Shown in pieces: positions 38,793 to 48,559 of a stretch of DNA of 48,611 nucleotides. This DNA comes from Salinivibrio sharmensis. GTDB taxonomy: Bacteria > Pseudomonadota > Gammaproteobacteria > Enterobacterales > Vibrionaceae. A model generated the notes under the pieces. The model made no database searches, was not told where the DNA came from, and saw only the letters and a list, made by a program, of their open reading frames with translations. Location: contig NZ_MUFC01000018.1 in assembly GCF_001995985.1 (NCBI RefSeq), positions 313 to 48,923 on the forward strand. The letters run 5' to 3'. The number at the start of each line of letters is the position of its first letter. The stretch's first letter is position 1. A program made the position numbers and the translations under genes.

Positions 38793-39797
38793 ATGATGAT
38801 AATAAAAGATTTACCCGTGACGGATTTACACCGCCACCTAGACGGCAATATTCGTATCGAAACCATTTTGGCATTAGGGCAAAAATTTGCGATGCCGCTG
38901 CCCGCCACTGATATCGAGTCATTGCGCCCACATGTGCAAGTAGTTGAGACCGAACCCGATTTGGTCGCATTCCTGTCTAAGCTCGATTGGGGCGTAGCCG
39001 TATTGGGGGATTTGGATGCCGTTCGCCGCGTCGCCTACGAAAACGTAGAAGATGCCTTAAACGCTCAAATTGATTATGCCGAGTTGCGCTTTTCGCCCTA
39101 CTACATGGCGCTGAAGCACCAGCTCCCCCTCGAAGGCGTGGTAGAAGCCGTGGTCGATGGTGTGCAGGCGGGTAGCCGTGACTTTGGTGTGAAAACCAAC
39201 CTAATTGGCATCATGAGCCGTACCTTTGGCCCTCAAGCTTGTATGGCTGAGCTAGATGCCTTGCTGACCCAAAAACATCAATTGGTCGCCATCGATCTCG
39301 CTGGCGATGAGCTCGGCCAACCGGGTGACCAATTTACCGAACACTTTGCCAAAGTGCGCGCCAGTGACCTGCAAGTTACCGTGCACGCAGGCGAAGCGGC
39401 AGGCGCTGCCAGCATGTGGCAGGCCATCAATGAACTCGGTGCCACCCGCATTGGTCACGGTGTGAAAGCGATTGAGGATCCAGCGCTGATGGATTATTTG
39501 GCTAAACACCAGATTGGTATCGAAACCTGCCTGACCTCCAACATCCAAACCAGCACCATTGCCGACTTAGCACAACACCCTGTACGTCAATTCCTCGACC
39601 ATGGCATTTTGGCCTCGTTAAATACTGACGATCCGGCTGTCGAAGGCATTGAACTGCCCTATGAGTATGAAGTGGCTGCTCCTACCGCGGGCTTAAGCCC
39701 TGCGCAGATCAGCACACTGCAAGAAAATGGTCTTTCGATTGCTTTCTTGTCTGATAGCGAGAAAGCCGCGTTGAAAACCCACGCGGCAACACGCTAG
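38793..39797 (+). CDS. add: Adenosine deaminase
   Basis: Add converts adenosine to inosine for purine salvage. The 334-residue protein shows the zinc-binding LHRHLDGN at the N-terminus, HAGEA near residue 198, GHGVK, and SLNTDDP near residue 278 with the catalytic Asp pair. The start is ATG at 38793, with a second ATG directly after it and GGGAA upstream. It stands alone between the PDE gene and a bidirectional terminator. Confidence 0.95.
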   Translation: MMIIKDLPVTDLHRHLDGNIRIETILALGQKFAMPLPATDIESLRPHVQVVETEPDLVAFLSKLDWGVAVLGDLDAVRRVAYENVEDALNAQIDYAELRFSPYYMALKHQLPLEGVVEAVVDGVQAGSRDFGVKTNLIGIMSRTFGPQACMAELDALLTQKHQLVAIDLAGDELGQPGDQFTEHFAKVRASDLQVTVHAGEAAGAASMWQAINELGATRIGHGVKAIEDPALMDYLAKHQIGIETCLTSNIQTSTIADLAQHPVRQFLDHGILASLNTDDPAVEGIELPYEYEVAAPTAGLSPAQISTLQENGLSIAFLSDSEKAALKTHAATR

Positions 39798-39837
39798 GTC
39801 GTCGTAGAGTCTCTTCTCCCGGCGAACCTCAATCCAC

Positions 39838-39866
39838 AAAAAAACCGCCAATGGGCGGTTTTTTTT
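39838..39866. terminator. Bidirectional intrinsic terminator between add and hemN
   Basis: AACCGCC (39843–39849) and GGCGGTT (39854–39860) pair around a 4 nt loop, with an A tract on the left and T's on the right. It serves both convergent genes. Confidence 0.88.
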
Positions 39867-39870
39867 GTGC

Positions 39871-41244
39871 TTATATCACACGAGAGAACTGCTGCTGGCG
39901 GGCTCTATCTCGCAAATAAACATCAAAGCTCATGCAGATATTGCGGATTAACATCCGCCCCGTTTTGGTAACAGAAATTGTTTCATCAGTTACCCGGACC
40001 AAATCATCATCGATAAAGCACTGCAGTAACGCCAGATCTTCAGCAAAATACTGATCAAAGTCGAGCTGATAGCGTGTTGCTATCTCCGCTTTCTCTAGGG
40101 TGAAATTACACATCAGTGCTTTAATCACATCACGACGAATTCGGTCGTCCGGCTCAAGCATCACGCCTTTAAACAGAGCATGTCGCTCAGCATCCACTTG
40201 CTGATAATACGCTTTCATCTCTTTTTGATTCTGCGCATAACAATCACCAATCATCGAAATCGCCGACACGCCAAGTCCGAGCAGATCACAGTCACCTTGG
40301 GTGGTATAGCCTTGGAAGTTGCGATGTAAACGCCCTTTTCGCTGCGCCACCGCCAGCTCATCATCAGGCAAAGCAAAATGATCCATGCCGATAAACTGAT
40401 AGCCTGCGCCCGTTAACGTATTGATGGTGTCTTGCAACATGTTGAGCTTAGCGTCCGGTGACGGTAAATCCTCTTCTTTGATTTTGCGCTGCGCCGCGAA
40501 CAAGTTGGGCAAGTGGGCATAATTAAACACCGACAGCCGCCCTGGACGCATGGTAAGGACTTGCTCAAGGGTGTTGGCAAATCCGTCAGGCGTTTGACTG
40601 GGCAAACCATAGATCAAATCAAGGTTAGTAGAACGAAAACCTAGATCACGCGCGCGTTCAACCAAGGCGTGAATAAAGTCTTCATCTTGCTCTCGGTTGA
40701 CTAGCTTTTGCACTTTTTTATCAAAGTCTTGCACGCCAATACTGATACGATTGAAGCCTTCCCCACGTAGGTGGTCGAGCATGTCTAACGGAATTTCTCG
40801 CGGATCGACCTCGATACTGATTTCAGCCCCGTCTTCAAAGTCAAACTCTTGGCGTAGCAGATGCGTCAAGCGAGAGATTTGCGCTTTGGTGAGAAACGTC
40901 GGGGTGCCACCGCCCCAATGCAGTTGCGTCACGCGACGTGAACCCAGCAAAAATGCACGCTGCCGGATCTCATGCTCAAGCGCATCCAGATACTCATCCG
41001 CCTTATGTTGATGCCGTGTCACCACTTTATTGCAGCCACAGTAATAGCAAAGCTTGTGGCAAAACGGGATATGCACGTACAAGGATAAAGGACGCTCGGG
41101 GTACTGGCTGCACGCCATATCAAATTCCGCAGGCGTAAACGCCTCATGAAATTCGAGCGCCGTCGGGTACGAGGTATAACGGGGCCCTGAGTAGTTATAC
41201 TTATTAATAAGGGCTTGATCCCAAATGATTTGTGGTGATGACAT
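39871..41244 (-). CDS. hemN: Oxygen-independent coproporphyrinogen III oxidase
   Basis: HemN is a radical SAM enzyme of anaerobic heme synthesis that decarboxylates coproporphyrinogen III. The 457-residue protein has the family cluster motif HIPFCHKLCYYCGC, with Cys62, Cys66, Cys69 and Cys71, and a GGGTPT SAM motif near residue 112. The C-terminal HemN domain is present. No clear FNR box was seen in its upstream region. Confidence 0.96.
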   Translation of the reverse strand: MSSPQIIWDQALINKYNYSGPRYTSYPTALEFHEAFTPAEFDMACSQYPERPLSLYVHIPFCHKLCYYCGCNKVVTRHQHKADEYLDALEHEIRQRAFLLGSRRVTQLHWGGGTPTFLTKAQISRLTHLLRQEFDFEDGAEISIEVDPREIPLDMLDHLRGEGFNRISIGVQDFDKKVQKLVNREQDEDFIHALVERARDLGFRSTNLDLIYGLPSQTPDGFANTLEQVLTMRPGRLSVFNYAHLPNLFAAQRKIKEEDLPSPDAKLNMLQDTINTLTGAGYQFIGMDHFALPDDELAVAQRKGRLHRNFQGYTTQGDCDLLGLGVSAISMIGDCYAQNQKEMKAYYQQVDAERHALFKGVMLEPDDRIRRDVIKALMCNFTLEKAEIATRYQLDFDQYFAEDLALLQCFIDDDLVRVTDETISVTKTGRMLIRNICMSFDVYLRDRARQQQFSRVI

Positions 41245-41375
41245 GGCTTACATTCCGCAAAAGCGCTTAGGAAAGGAATAACAGCGTCTAGTGTGCCACA
41301 GCCTTGAGTAAGGTGTTTAGCACTAACCGATGCTGGTGTTGCGAAAGTGTCGGCGAGATCGATTTTCGCCCAATA

Positions 41376-41404
41376 ATTATAAGGGTATTGAGGCAAAATG
41401 ACAG
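41376..41404 (-). promoter_or_regulatory. Predicted sigma-70 promoter of hemN
   Basis: The minus strand has CTGTCA (41399–41404), a 17 bp spacer and a perfect TATAAT (41376–41381). The predicted start near 41369 gives a leader of about 125 nt before hemN. Confidence 0.6.
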
Positions 41405-41445
41405 AGGAAAGCAGCCACGATAGGCTGCATTCCAGGCGGTCATAC

Positions 41446-41940
41446 TCAGTGCGTGAGAATATGATCAGGGATGTGACGACCCCCGGTAAAGGCAAGGATT
41501 TCCGCGAGCTCCACTTTTATCGCCTCTTCAAGACGCGCCTCGTGTTTGGCTCGGTCTAAGTCGAGTCGCATGCGCTCATTCTTTTTCAATCCCTTTCTTG
41601 CCTCACCGCGAGGGGTGTCTTTTACTGCCTCATACAGTTCAAACAAGGCAGGATAGCGGCTATCAAACTCAACCCGTTTATCGCCTTGTAGGTGATCCAT
41701 GATCATGTAAAGACGGATCGCGGCCTCCGATAAATCGCATTGATTCTGTAGTGCGGCAAACGCAATCACATCAACACTCTCAATGATTTTGTCATTGCGT
41801 TGGTTGATCGCTGCCTCTTTCATCTCGGCTTGCCACTTGGTTTGTCGCTTTAACTTCGCCAGCAATACGCCTGCGTAAACCGATAGCGCTAAAATAATGA
41901 GCGCCCCAAGTCCTGCCAATATCCAGATCCACTCCTGCAC
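41446..41940 (-). CDS. DUF2489 membrane-anchored protein
   Basis: This 164-residue protein has one N-terminal membrane helix (about residues 5–27) and a charged helical cytoplasmic part rich in Glu, Lys and Arg (about 30–150). Function unknown. It follows yihI by 10 bp and is the last gene of the methyltransferase–yihI–DUF2489 operon. Confidence 0.78.
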   Translation of the reverse strand: MQEWIWILAGLGALIILALSVYAGVLLAKLKRQTKWQAEMKEAAINQRNDKIIESVDVIAFAALQNQCDLSEAAIRLYMIMDHLQGDKRVEFDSRYPALFELYEAVKDTPRGEARKGLKKNERMRLDLDRAKHEARLEEAIKVELAEILAFTGGRHIPDHILTH

Positions 41941-41950
41941 CGATTACTCC

Positions 41951-42439
41951 TTATTGATCGTCCTGTTGCTCAAATTTAGCCAGCAGGTCGTCCTCATCAT
42001 CCAACGCGTCATCGTCGGCAAGCAGGCCCAATTTATCCATCAGCACCTCAATCCGATCCAGCTTCTCATCCACATAAGCTTGCAAGCCCGCACCTAACTT
42101 CTCGCCATTTTCGATGCGATCCAGCAGCACATTAAGTTGTGGATCTTGTTCAAGCTTCGCAAGCTCTTGCTCTGGCGTGAGCTTGGGTTGCTTAGGTTTT
42201 TCTGCATCCGTACCCAATGGGATCGGCTTTTTACTGCCAATGCGCGGGTCTTTTTTGCCACCGCTGCGACGCACTTGCTTATTGTCTTCTTCTGAATGAC
42301 GCGAGCCGGCTTTTTTGCCTTTACGCTTTTTTTGCTTTTTCAGCATTCGCGCAATGCGGTCTTGCTCGTTCTGATTCTTATCTACGTATTGCGCCGGGCC
42401 TTCCGATCCTACGCGGCGCGTTTTCTTTTTACGCGTCAT
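41951..42439 (-). CDS. yihI: Der GTPase-activating protein YihI
   Basis: YihI stimulates the GTPase Der and so tunes 50S subunit assembly. The 162-residue protein is very basic at the N-terminus (RKKKTRRVG, then a Lys/Arg-rich region to about residue 80), with an acidic C-terminus ([16 protein letters not shown]). The acidic/basic layout and the conserved [13 protein letters not shown] segment match the family. It overlaps the methyltransferase gene by 4 nt. Confidence 0.9.
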   Translation of the reverse strand: MTRKKKTRRVGSEGPAQYVDKNQNEQDRIARMLKKQKKRKGKKAGSRHSEEDNKQVRRSGGKKDPRIGSKKPIPLGTDAEKPKQPKLTPEQELAKLEQDPQLNVLLDRIENGEKLGAGLQAYVDEKLDRIEVLMDKLGLLADDDALDDEDDLLAKFEQQDDQ

Positions 42440-43086
42440 GACTCTGGTTTCCTCATTAAAATTACGTCGTTGCCGATAAACGTCAGTTCCAATCCCGCTT
42501 GGTGAGCTAAAAACTGGAAGGTATATCGGCTAAAAAAGCTGACATGCGTCAGATCATTCTTATAGTGCCAGCGTGAAAAAGCGTCTGGATCTTTAACCAG
42601 CTTGGTCATGATGCCCAAGTAACCACCCGGCTTAAGCATCGACAACCACTGCTGCCATTGCATCTTTGGCCAATAGAAGTGCTCGATGGCTTCGGTACAG
42701 GTGATAAAGTCATAGGTATCGTCCAGTACATCTGTTTGCGGCGCATAAAAAGGATCATAGCAGGCGACATCATGCCCCGCGTGGCTTAGCATGCTGGCCA
42801 ACACGGGTCCCGGACCACAACCAAAATCCAGTCCCTTTGCTGGCACCGGTAAACGGTCAAGTAAAGGGTTGATCACGCGCGATAAAAAACGCTGATAACC
42901 GTCATCCTCAGGGTGATTTTGGTGTAAGTCATAGATAGCTTTCTCATCTTCAGGCGCGAGCAATGCCTGGCGCTCAACAAACACCAACGCGCACGCCGAG
43001 CACTGAAGGTACGCTCTGCGTTTGTCGGTGTGATAAAGATGGGTTGTTGTGTGCTCACATAAAGGGCAGTGCTGCATATCATTCAT
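42436..43086 (-). CDS. Class I SAM-dependent methyltransferase with N-terminal zinc ribbon
   Basis: This 216-residue protein has two CxxC pairs (Cys7/Cys10 and Cys29/Cys32) forming a likely zinc ribbon, then a SAM fold with [11 protein letters not shown] near residue 85 and an acidic YDPFY strand-2 end. The substrate is unknown. It is translationally coupled to yihI (4 nt overlap), which could mean a role in ribosome or RNA modification, but that is only inference. The ATG is only 43 bp beyond the T tract of the upstream Csr sRNA. Confidence 0.85.
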   Translation of the reverse strand: MNDMQHCPLCEHTTTHLYHTDKRRAYLQCSACALVFVERQALLAPEDEKAIYDLHQNHPEDDGYQRFLSRVINPLLDRLPVPAKGLDFGCGPGPVLASMLSHAGHDVACYDPFYAPQTDVLDDTYDFITCTEAIEHFYWPKMQWQQWLSMLKPGGYLGIMTKLVKDPDAFSRWHYKNDLTHVSFFSRYTFQFLAHQAGLELTFIGNDVILMRKPES

Positions 43087-43129
43087 CTATGCCAAAAGCT
43101 GGCGCGAATGTAGCAGAAAGTGGGTCAAT

Positions 43130-43447
43130 AAAAAAGCGACAGGCATAAAGCCTGTCGCGTATCGCGCTTGCGATAATAAGCGGATAGTGTCCGTCCTGGT
43201 ACTTTATTCATCCCTGAGAATGGCGCTTTGCGCCTTAGTATCAACGTCCTGTCATTGTGGGTAGCATGCCTGCCTGTCAGTCGCTTCCTGCGTCCTTGTC
43301 GTTCGACACCCACCACACATCCTGTGTCACGTCGTCCTTGTCGGCCAACCCTGGCGCATCCACATCCTATGGCAGACCGTCCTGGTCGTCGCGCCCCTTC
43401 TTGGCGCATTAATGTGTCCCTAACCCTAACATCAACGTCCTGTTGAT
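43130..43447 (-). ncRNA. csrC: CsrB/CsrC-family CsrA-sequestering small RNA
   Basis: The minus strand of this non-coding stretch has nine AGGA and two AGGGA motifs plus two more GGA, many in hairpin loops; the first, AACATCAAC-AGGAC-GTTGATGTT shape, is a perfect 9 bp stem with AGGA in the loop. It ends at a strong terminator: a 9 bp stem (43136–43144 with 43150–43158) and TTTTTT. CsrB-family RNAs bind and titrate the translational regulator CsrA through such motifs. The position between yihI and engB is that of E. coli csrC. The 5' end near 43447 is predicted from TAGGCA-N16-TATGCT. Confidence 0.88.
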
Positions 43448-43453
43448 GTTGAT

Positions 43454-43481
43454 AGCATATCGCAATGAGCGAGAATGCCTA
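43454..43481 (-). promoter_or_regulatory. Predicted promoter of the Csr sRNA
   Basis: The minus strand has TAGGCA (43476–43481), a 16 bp spacer and TATGCT (43454–43459), placing +1 directly before the first GGA hairpin. Confidence 0.45.
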
Positions 43482-43600
43482 GAATGTCAGCCAATAAAAA
43501 TAAGAATGGAAATAAGCAAAGGTATATAATTGACTGATTTTAAATAATTTAAAAAAATGTCTTTCAAGAAGTGATGTATTTTTCTTGCTAGCAAATAGCC

Positions 43601-43611
43601 AATCTCTCACA
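43601..43611 (-). promoter_or_regulatory. Possible UvrY/VarA (GacA-type) half-site
   Basis: TGTGAGAGATT on the minus strand equals the left half of the E. coli UvrY box and lies about 155 bp upstream of the predicted sRNA start, similar to its distance at csrB. The right half is poorly kept. The rest of 43482–43697 is A/T-rich and holds nothing else I can name. Confidence 0.4.
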
Positions 43612-43697
43612 CAGAAGGTCGCTGTTGTCGCTATCGGTGTGATGTGATGCTAGAGCGCGAGCCAATTGTCATGGGGAGGTGAGTAAATGGGAGGGAT

Positions 43698-43729
43698 AAA
43701 AAAACGGTGGCGTTTATCACACCACCGTT
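43698..43729 (-). terminator. Intrinsic terminator after cytochrome c4
   Basis: AACGGTGG (43703–43710) pairs with CCACCGTT (43722–43729); on the minus strand a run of T's follows. Confidence 0.82.
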
Positions 43730-43749
43730 TTCGCACAACAGCTCGGTGA

Positions 43750-44367
43750 TTAGTGTAGTCCGCCTAAGTAGTTAGACAGAGCATCAATTTCCTTATCCGT
43801 CAGTTTCGCCGCCACCGATCGCATCATTTTGTTCATATCGTTATGACGCTCTCCGGCGCGGAACATTTTCAGCTGACTGGCCAAATAGTTCGCGGGCTGG
43901 CCAGAAATTTTCGGGAAACCAGAAGAGGGGGTACCGTTACCGCGAGGACCATGACAGGCTGTACAGGCTGCAATACCGCGCTCCGGATCACCCGCCATGT
44001 AAAGCTGACGGCCTACTTCGATGGCCGTTTCAGGCGTGGTGCCAGGCTTGGGTGTTAAGGTTGCATAGTACGCCGCTAAGTCTGCCATGTCCTGCTCAGA
44101 GAGCGGAGCCACCATACCAGCCATTACAGCGTTATATCGCCCTTGCTCACCGCCGCTTTGCGCGCCAAGCTTAAATTCTTTCAGTTGTTTCTCTAGGTAG
44201 TTGGCGTGCTGACCCGCCAAGTTTGGGTAATCAGGCAAAACACTGTTACCGTCAGCACCGTGACAGGCGACACAGGTATTGGATTTTGCTTTGCCCGCTT
44301 CAGCATCTCCTTGGGCCCAGACTGAAGTGCTGGCGAGGAGAGTCAATATTAGCGCTAATTTCTTCAT
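43750..44367 (-). CDS. Cytochrome c4 (diheme)
   Basis: This 205-residue protein has a signal peptide (about 18 residues, ending VWA) and two CxxCH heme sites, CVACH (Cys32–His36) and CTACH (Cys135–His139), each with a downstream Met as axial ligand. It is a periplasmic electron carrier to terminal oxidases. The gene is divergent from engB, a common arrangement in gammaproteobacteria. Confidence 0.93.
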   Translation of the reverse strand: MKKLALILTLLASTSVWAQGDAEAGKAKSNTCVACHGADGNSVLPDYPNLAGQHANYLEKQLKEFKLGAQSGGEQGRYNAVMAGMVAPLSEQDMADLAAYYATLTPKPGTTPETAIEVGRQLYMAGDPERGIAACTACHGPRGNGTPSSGFPKISGQPANYLASQLKMFRAGERHNDMNKMMRSVAAKLTDKEIDALSNYLGGLH

Positions 44368-44516
44368 GACATTCCGTTTATAATTATCAAGCTTCCAGTA
44401 CCACTACTTAGTTACCGTCATGGTACAATTACCGATCAAAAACCGAGCACGGTTATTTTACACAAATTCACACAAAAGTAATCAGTCTACTACACCAAGA
44501 CGAGACGGAGTTAACA

Positions 44517-45161
44517 GTGGAGCAATCACTTAATTACCGTAACACCCAATTTGTTACCAGCGCACCCGACATTCGCCATCTTCCTGATAATACGGGGATA
44601 GAGATCGCTTTTGCTGGCCGCTCCAACGCCGGTAAGTCTAGCTCCCTTAACCGTCTATGTGACCAAAAGAGCCTAGCCAAGACCAGTAAAACGCCTGGGC
44701 GCACACAATTGATTAACCTCTTTAAGGTGGACGAAGGGTGCCATATTGTCGACCTGCCAGGTTATGGTTATGCCCAAGTCCCTCTGGAAATGAAAGAGAA
44801 GTGGCAGCGCTCTCTGGGAGAATATTTACAAAAACGTGATCAACTTGGCGGATTAGTGGTCTTAATGGATATCCGTCACCCGATGAAGGATTTGGATCAG
44901 CAGCTGATTTACTGGGCGGTTGAATCTAACTTACCGGTTTTAGTGCTGCTAACCAAAGCCGACAAGCTCAAATCAGGGGCACGTAAGCAGCAACTGATGA
45001 AAATACGCGAAGCATCACTGGCCTTTTGCGGCGATGTAGAGGTCGAGTTGTACTCATCGCTTAAAGGGATGGGCGTCGATAAACTGCGCCGTAAGCTAGA
45101 CGGCTGGTATCAACAAACACCCCCAGTCATCGCAGACGACGACGCACAACCAACCGAGTAA
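44517..45161 (+). CDS. engB: Ribosome biogenesis GTPase YihA/YsxC (EngB)
   Basis: EngB is an essential GTPase for 50S assembly. The 214-residue protein has G1 GRSNAGKSS, a G2 Thr in TPGRTQ, G3 DLPGYGYA, G4 TKAD and G5 SSLKGMG. It starts at GTG (44517), with GGAG 7 nt upstream. The location beside cytochrome c4 on one side and spf/polA on the other is conserved. Confidence 0.95.
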   Translation: MEQSLNYRNTQFVTSAPDIRHLPDNTGIEIAFAGRSNAGKSSSLNRLCDQKSLAKTSKTPGRTQLINLFKVDEGCHIVDLPGYGYAQVPLEMKEKWQRSLGEYLQKRDQLGGLVVLMDIRHPMKDLDQQLIYWAVESNLPVLVLLTKADKLKSGARKQQLMKIREASLAFCGDVEVELYSSLKGMGVDKLRRKLDGWYQQTPPVIADDDAQPTE

Positions 45162-45202
45162 CTCTCTTTAACGGGGAGAACCTACCTGTCACTCACGCAG
45201 AT

Positions 45203-45234
45203 AAAAAAAGCCGACCCTCAATACGAGGGCCGGC
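45203..45234 (-). terminator. Intrinsic terminator of the candidate sRNA
   Basis: GCCG-A-CCCTC and GAGGG-C-CGGC pair around AATAC, followed on the minus strand by TTTTTTT. It points leftward, toward the engB 3' end, so it is not the terminator of engB. Confidence 0.8.
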
Positions 45235-45294
45235 GAATCTTTGTGCTTAAGCGATCTAACGTAGACCCTGTAGACACATAAAGAACAAGAAGCT
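45203..45294 (-). ncRNA. Candidate small RNA between engB and spf
   Basis: A perfect TATAAT (minus, 45301–45306) with a weak TTAATT -35 at 17 bp spacing predicts a start at A45294. A GC-rich stem (45210–45219 with 45225–45234, one mismatch) followed by seven T's gives a 3' end near 45203, for about 92 nt. No open reading frame or tRNA fold is evident. It cannot be the Spot 42 terminator, because that has its own at 45427–45457. I recall a Vibrionaceae sRNA (VSsrna24) reported close to spf; the identity needs a check. Confidence 0.55.
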
Positions 45295-45426
45295 GTGCGT
45301 ATTATAACCAAGCCTTTATGCAAAATTAAAGTAATTACTCTAATTTTAAATAATGAAAATGGATACGACAGCGGAAAAGCATCAAGGCAGTGGCAGGGGT
45401 CGTGCCACGTTCTGGTGCTTAGGCAT

Positions 45427-45531
45427 AAAAAAACCCCAGTCAGTATCCTGACTGGGGCTGCTGAATCAGCCAAATCCAATAACGTGAAACAAAAGGTCTG
45501 AAAGATAGAACATCTTACCTCTGTACCCTAC
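45427..45531 (-). ncRNA. spf: Spot 42 RNA
   Basis: The minus strand starts GTAGGGTACAGAGGTAAGAT and continues almost as E. coli Spot 42, including the ACCTTTT and GGATTTGGCTGA pairing segments, then a terminator hairpin (CCCCAGTCAG / CTGACTGGGG) and seven T's. The length of about 105 nt is near the 109 nt of E. coli. Spot 42 is an Hfq-dependent sRNA repressing secondary carbon use and is itself CRP-repressed. A TATACA or TACAGT just upstream may be the -10; I could not assign a CRP site. Confidence 0.97.
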
Positions 45532-45643
45532 GCTGTTAACTGTATATCAATCACTCAGTATTGAAAAGTATCTTACGTAATTTTTTTTCATAAAAATAAG
45601 TCATTTTAGAGTAAAAACGCCAAAGATCAGGTGGATAGTGTAC

Positions 45644-45669
45644 AAAAAAAGCCGATATCGAATATCGGC
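45644..45669 (-). terminator. Intrinsic terminator after polA
   Basis: GCCGATAT (45651–45658) and ATATCGGC (45662–45669) pair around CGA, followed on the minus strand by TTTTTTT. Confidence 0.9.
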
Positions 45670-45711
45670 TTTTAGTATAAAACGACAGAAAGGGCAATAA
45701 AAACCCTTAAC

Positions 45712-48462
45712 TTAGTGGGCTTCTCCCCAGTTATCCCCGAATCCAGCTTCGGCAATCAAAGGAACATCCAGGTCAGCCGCCGACTCCATCAAATTCCGTA
45801 CTTTGCTTTCAACTTTGGACATTGATGACGTTTTGACTTCCAACACCAGTTCATCGTGAACTTGCATCACCAGACGGGCGTCATCCGCGGCATTGGCTTG
45901 AATCCATTGATCAACCAATATCATCGCACGCTTAATAATATCGGCCGCCGTTCCTTGCATCGGCGCATTGATTGCCGCACGCTCGGCCCCTTTACGACGC
46001 ATCCCATTGCGTGATTTTATTTCAGGCAGATAAAGGCGACGGCCAAAAATGGTTTCTACATAGCCTTTTTCCGCCGCTTGCTCACGGGTGCGATCCATGT
46101 AGGCCTTGACGCCAGGGTAGCGCTCAAAGTAGGTATCCATGTAGCTTTGTGCTTCTTGACGGCCAATCCCTAACTGACGGGACAGACCAAAAGCACTCAT
46201 GCCATAAATCAAACCAAAGTTGATCGCTTTAGCGCGGCGGCGCTGCTCGCTGGTAACCTCGTCGAGGCTCACACCCATCACTTCCGCGGCGGTGGCGGCG
46301 TGAATATCTTTGCCGTCACGGAATGCTTCTAGCAAGGCTTTATCGCCGGATAGGTGTGCCATAATTCGCAATTCGATTTGCGAGTAATCGACCGCCAAAA
46401 TCGTATGATCCGGTTCCGCGGTGAAGGCTTCACGAATACGACGACCCTGTTCGTTACGAATGGGGATATTTTGTAAGTTCGGATCGGTGGACGATAAGCG
46501 CCCCGTCGCTGTGACGGCTTGATGATACGAGGTGTGCACACGGCCGGTTTGCGCATTGATCATGCGCGGCAATTTGTCCGTGTAGGTCGATTTGAGCTTT
46601 GCCAGCCCACGGTATTCCAAAATCCGTGCTGGCAGCGGGTAATCGAGTGAGAGCTCTTGCAGCACTTCTTCATTGGTTGAAGGGCTACCTGATGGGGTTT
46701 TCTTCACCACCGGCAGGCCCATTTTCTCAAACAAAATTGCTTGCAGTTGCTTGGGCGAGCTTAAGTTGAACTCTTCGCCGGCAATCTCAAACGCTTCACG
46801 CTCAAGCTCAATCAAACGGGTATGTAACGCTTCTGATTGGGTCGCCAACTTGTCTTTGTCAATTAGCACACCATGACGTTCCATACGCGACAACACGCTG
46901 ACTAGCGGCATCTCATAGAACTCAAAAATGGTTTTCAGTTTCTCGTCACTGGTGACTTTACCAATCAGGTATTGGTGCAAACGCAGCGTAATGTCGGCAT
47001 CTTCCGCCGCATAAGGTGCCGCTTGCTCAAGAGGGATTTGGTTAAAGGTCAGTTGTTTCTTGCCTTTCCCCGCAATCTCTTCAAAACTGATGCAGGTGTG
47101 CTGCAAGTAGCGCTCAGCGAGGCTGTCCATGTCATGGCGTCCCGCCACACTGTTATAGACATACGATTCCAGCATGGTGTCGTAGGCGATCCCTTTTAAG
47201 GTGATCCCGTGACGCGCAAACACACTGGCATCATATTTCAGATTTTGGCCGACTTTCGCCGCTGAGGGATCTTCCAACCAAGGGCGTAATACCTCCAGCA
47301 CCTCATCCAGCGATAATTGAGCAGGCGCTTCCAGATAATCATGAGCCACCGGTACATACGCCGCTTCACCTGGCGCCACGGCAAATGAAATCCCAACCAG
47401 GTTGGCTTCCATATAGTTGAGGCTATCGGTTTCGGTATCGACCGCGACCACCTCAGCATCACGGATTTTCTTCAGCCACGTGTCTAGCGCTTCTCGTGTC
47501 AGCAGGGTCTGATAACCGCTTCGGTCAATTGTGGCCGTTTGCGAAATAGGCTCATCCGATACCGCCTCTTCCGGCGCATCACCTTCATCCAGCTCTTTGA
47601 GCCAGCGGCGGAATTGCAAGTCACGATACATGGCCACCAAGGTGTCATTATCAGGCTCTTGCTTAACCAACTCTTCAGGAGTGAAATCAAGCACTACATC
47701 CAATTTAATCGTGGCGAGTTGATATGACAGGTAGGCCGCGTCTTGATGCTCAGTCAGTTTTTTCGCCATGCTTTTCGCGCCGCGGAAGCTGAGCTCAGCA
47801 ATCTTATCGAGGTTGGCGTAAATATCGTCCAAGCCACCTAGATTGGCAATCAACGCGGTGGCGGTTTTATCACCGACGCCCGGTACGCCAGGAATGTTAT
47901 CGACTTTATCGCCCATCAGGGCAAGGTAATCAATAATATGCTCAGGGCCAAAGCCATACTTCTCACGCACCGCCTCAGGATCCATCACCACATTAGTCAT
48001 GGTGTTGATTAAGGTGACATGCTCATCCACCAGCTGCGCCATGTCTTTATCACCCGTGCTGATCAGTACCGGCATTCCCGCTTTTGAGGCTTGCGTAGCG
48101 AGTGTGCCAATCACATCATCGGCCTCCACGCCCTCTACCGCCAGTAAAGGCAGACCCATCGCTTTGATAATCTTGTGCAAAGGTTCAATTTGCCCACGTA
48201 GATCATCTGGCATGGGTGGACGGTTGGCTTTGTACTGCTCGTACATATCGTCACGAAACGTCTTCCCTTTGGCATCAAAAATCACCGCCACATGCGAATG
48301 CGGGTACTGGCGCAACAGGCTGCGCAGCATATTCACCACCCCAAACACCGCGCCAGTGGGTTCGCCTTGGCTATTAGTAAGATTGGGAGACGCATGGTAT
48401 GCCCGGTAAAGATACGAAGAGCCATCCACAAGGATTAACGGATTGTCGGGAAGAGTTGCCAT
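45712..48462 (-). CDS. polA: DNA polymerase I
   Basis: PolA fills gaps and removes RNA primers in replication and repair. The 916-residue protein has the 5'-3' exonuclease domain (about 1–290), a 3'-5' exonuclease domain whose catalytic pattern DTETD, NLKYD and YAAEDAD is intact, so proofreading is expected, and the polymerase domain with motif [10 protein letters not shown], the finger helix [14 protein letters not shown], and motif C MQVHDELV. The polA–spf–engB order is as in E. coli. Confidence 0.97.
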   Translation of the reverse strand: MATLPDNPLILVDGSSYLYRAYHASPNLTNSQGEPTGAVFGVVNMLRSLLRQYPHSHVAVIFDAKGKTFRDDMYEQYKANRPPMPDDLRGQIEPLHKIIKAMGLPLLAVEGVEADDVIGTLATQASKAGMPVLISTGDKDMAQLVDEHVTLINTMTNVVMDPEAVREKYGFGPEHIIDYLALMGDKVDNIPGVPGVGDKTATALIANLGGLDDIYANLDKIAELSFRGAKSMAKKLTEHQDAAYLSYQLATIKLDVVLDFTPEELVKQEPDNDTLVAMYRDLQFRRWLKELDEGDAPEEAVSDEPISQTATIDRSGYQTLLTREALDTWLKKIRDAEVVAVDTETDSLNYMEANLVGISFAVAPGEAAYVPVAHDYLEAPAQLSLDEVLEVLRPWLEDPSAAKVGQNLKYDASVFARHGITLKGIAYDTMLESYVYNSVAGRHDMDSLAERYLQHTCISFEEIAGKGKKQLTFNQIPLEQAAPYAAEDADITLRLHQYLIGKVTSDEKLKTIFEFYEMPLVSVLSRMERHGVLIDKDKLATQSEALHTRLIELEREAFEIAGEEFNLSSPKQLQAILFEKMGLPVVKKTPSGSPSTNEEVLQELSLDYPLPARILEYRGLAKLKSTYTDKLPRMINAQTGRVHTSYHQAVTATGRLSSTDPNLQNIPIRNEQGRRIREAFTAEPDHTILAVDYSQIELRIMAHLSGDKALLEAFRDGKDIHAATAAEVMGVSLDEVTSEQRRRAKAINFGLIYGMSAFGLSRQLGIGRQEAQSYMDTYFERYPGVKAYMDRTREQAAEKGYVETIFGRRLYLPEIKSRNGMRRKGAERAAINAPMQGTAADIIKRAMILVDQWIQANAADDARLVMQVHDELVLEVKTSSMSKVESKVRNLMESAADLDVPLIAEAGFGDNWGEAH

Positions 48463-48559
48463 ATCAGAATCTTGATCGCCAGTTAAACACGTTAGCCGTT
48501 AAGCATGCCACGAGTCTCGACCCCTGTTAACCATGGTTTTTCCCACAAGGTCGCCAATC

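Noticed and set aside
41245-41445. Possible FNR box for hemN
   Set aside because: No TTGAT-N4-ATCAA-like sequence was present.
43125-43409. 94-codon open frame on the minus strand, rich in Arg and Gly
   Set aside because: It lies on the Csr-type sRNA, has no ribosome binding site, and its composition follows from the repeated AGGA hairpins.
43190-43450. Short repeated TCCTG/TCCTT units, at first sight a CRISPR-like or tandem repeat array
   Set aside because: Spacing is irregular, there are no repeats of constant length, and the units fit GGA loops of a CsrB-family RNA on the other strand.
45189-45479. 96-codon open frame on the minus strand between engB and spf
   Set aside because: It begins inside Spot 42 and runs through its terminator and the candidate sRNA promoter; no protein-like features.
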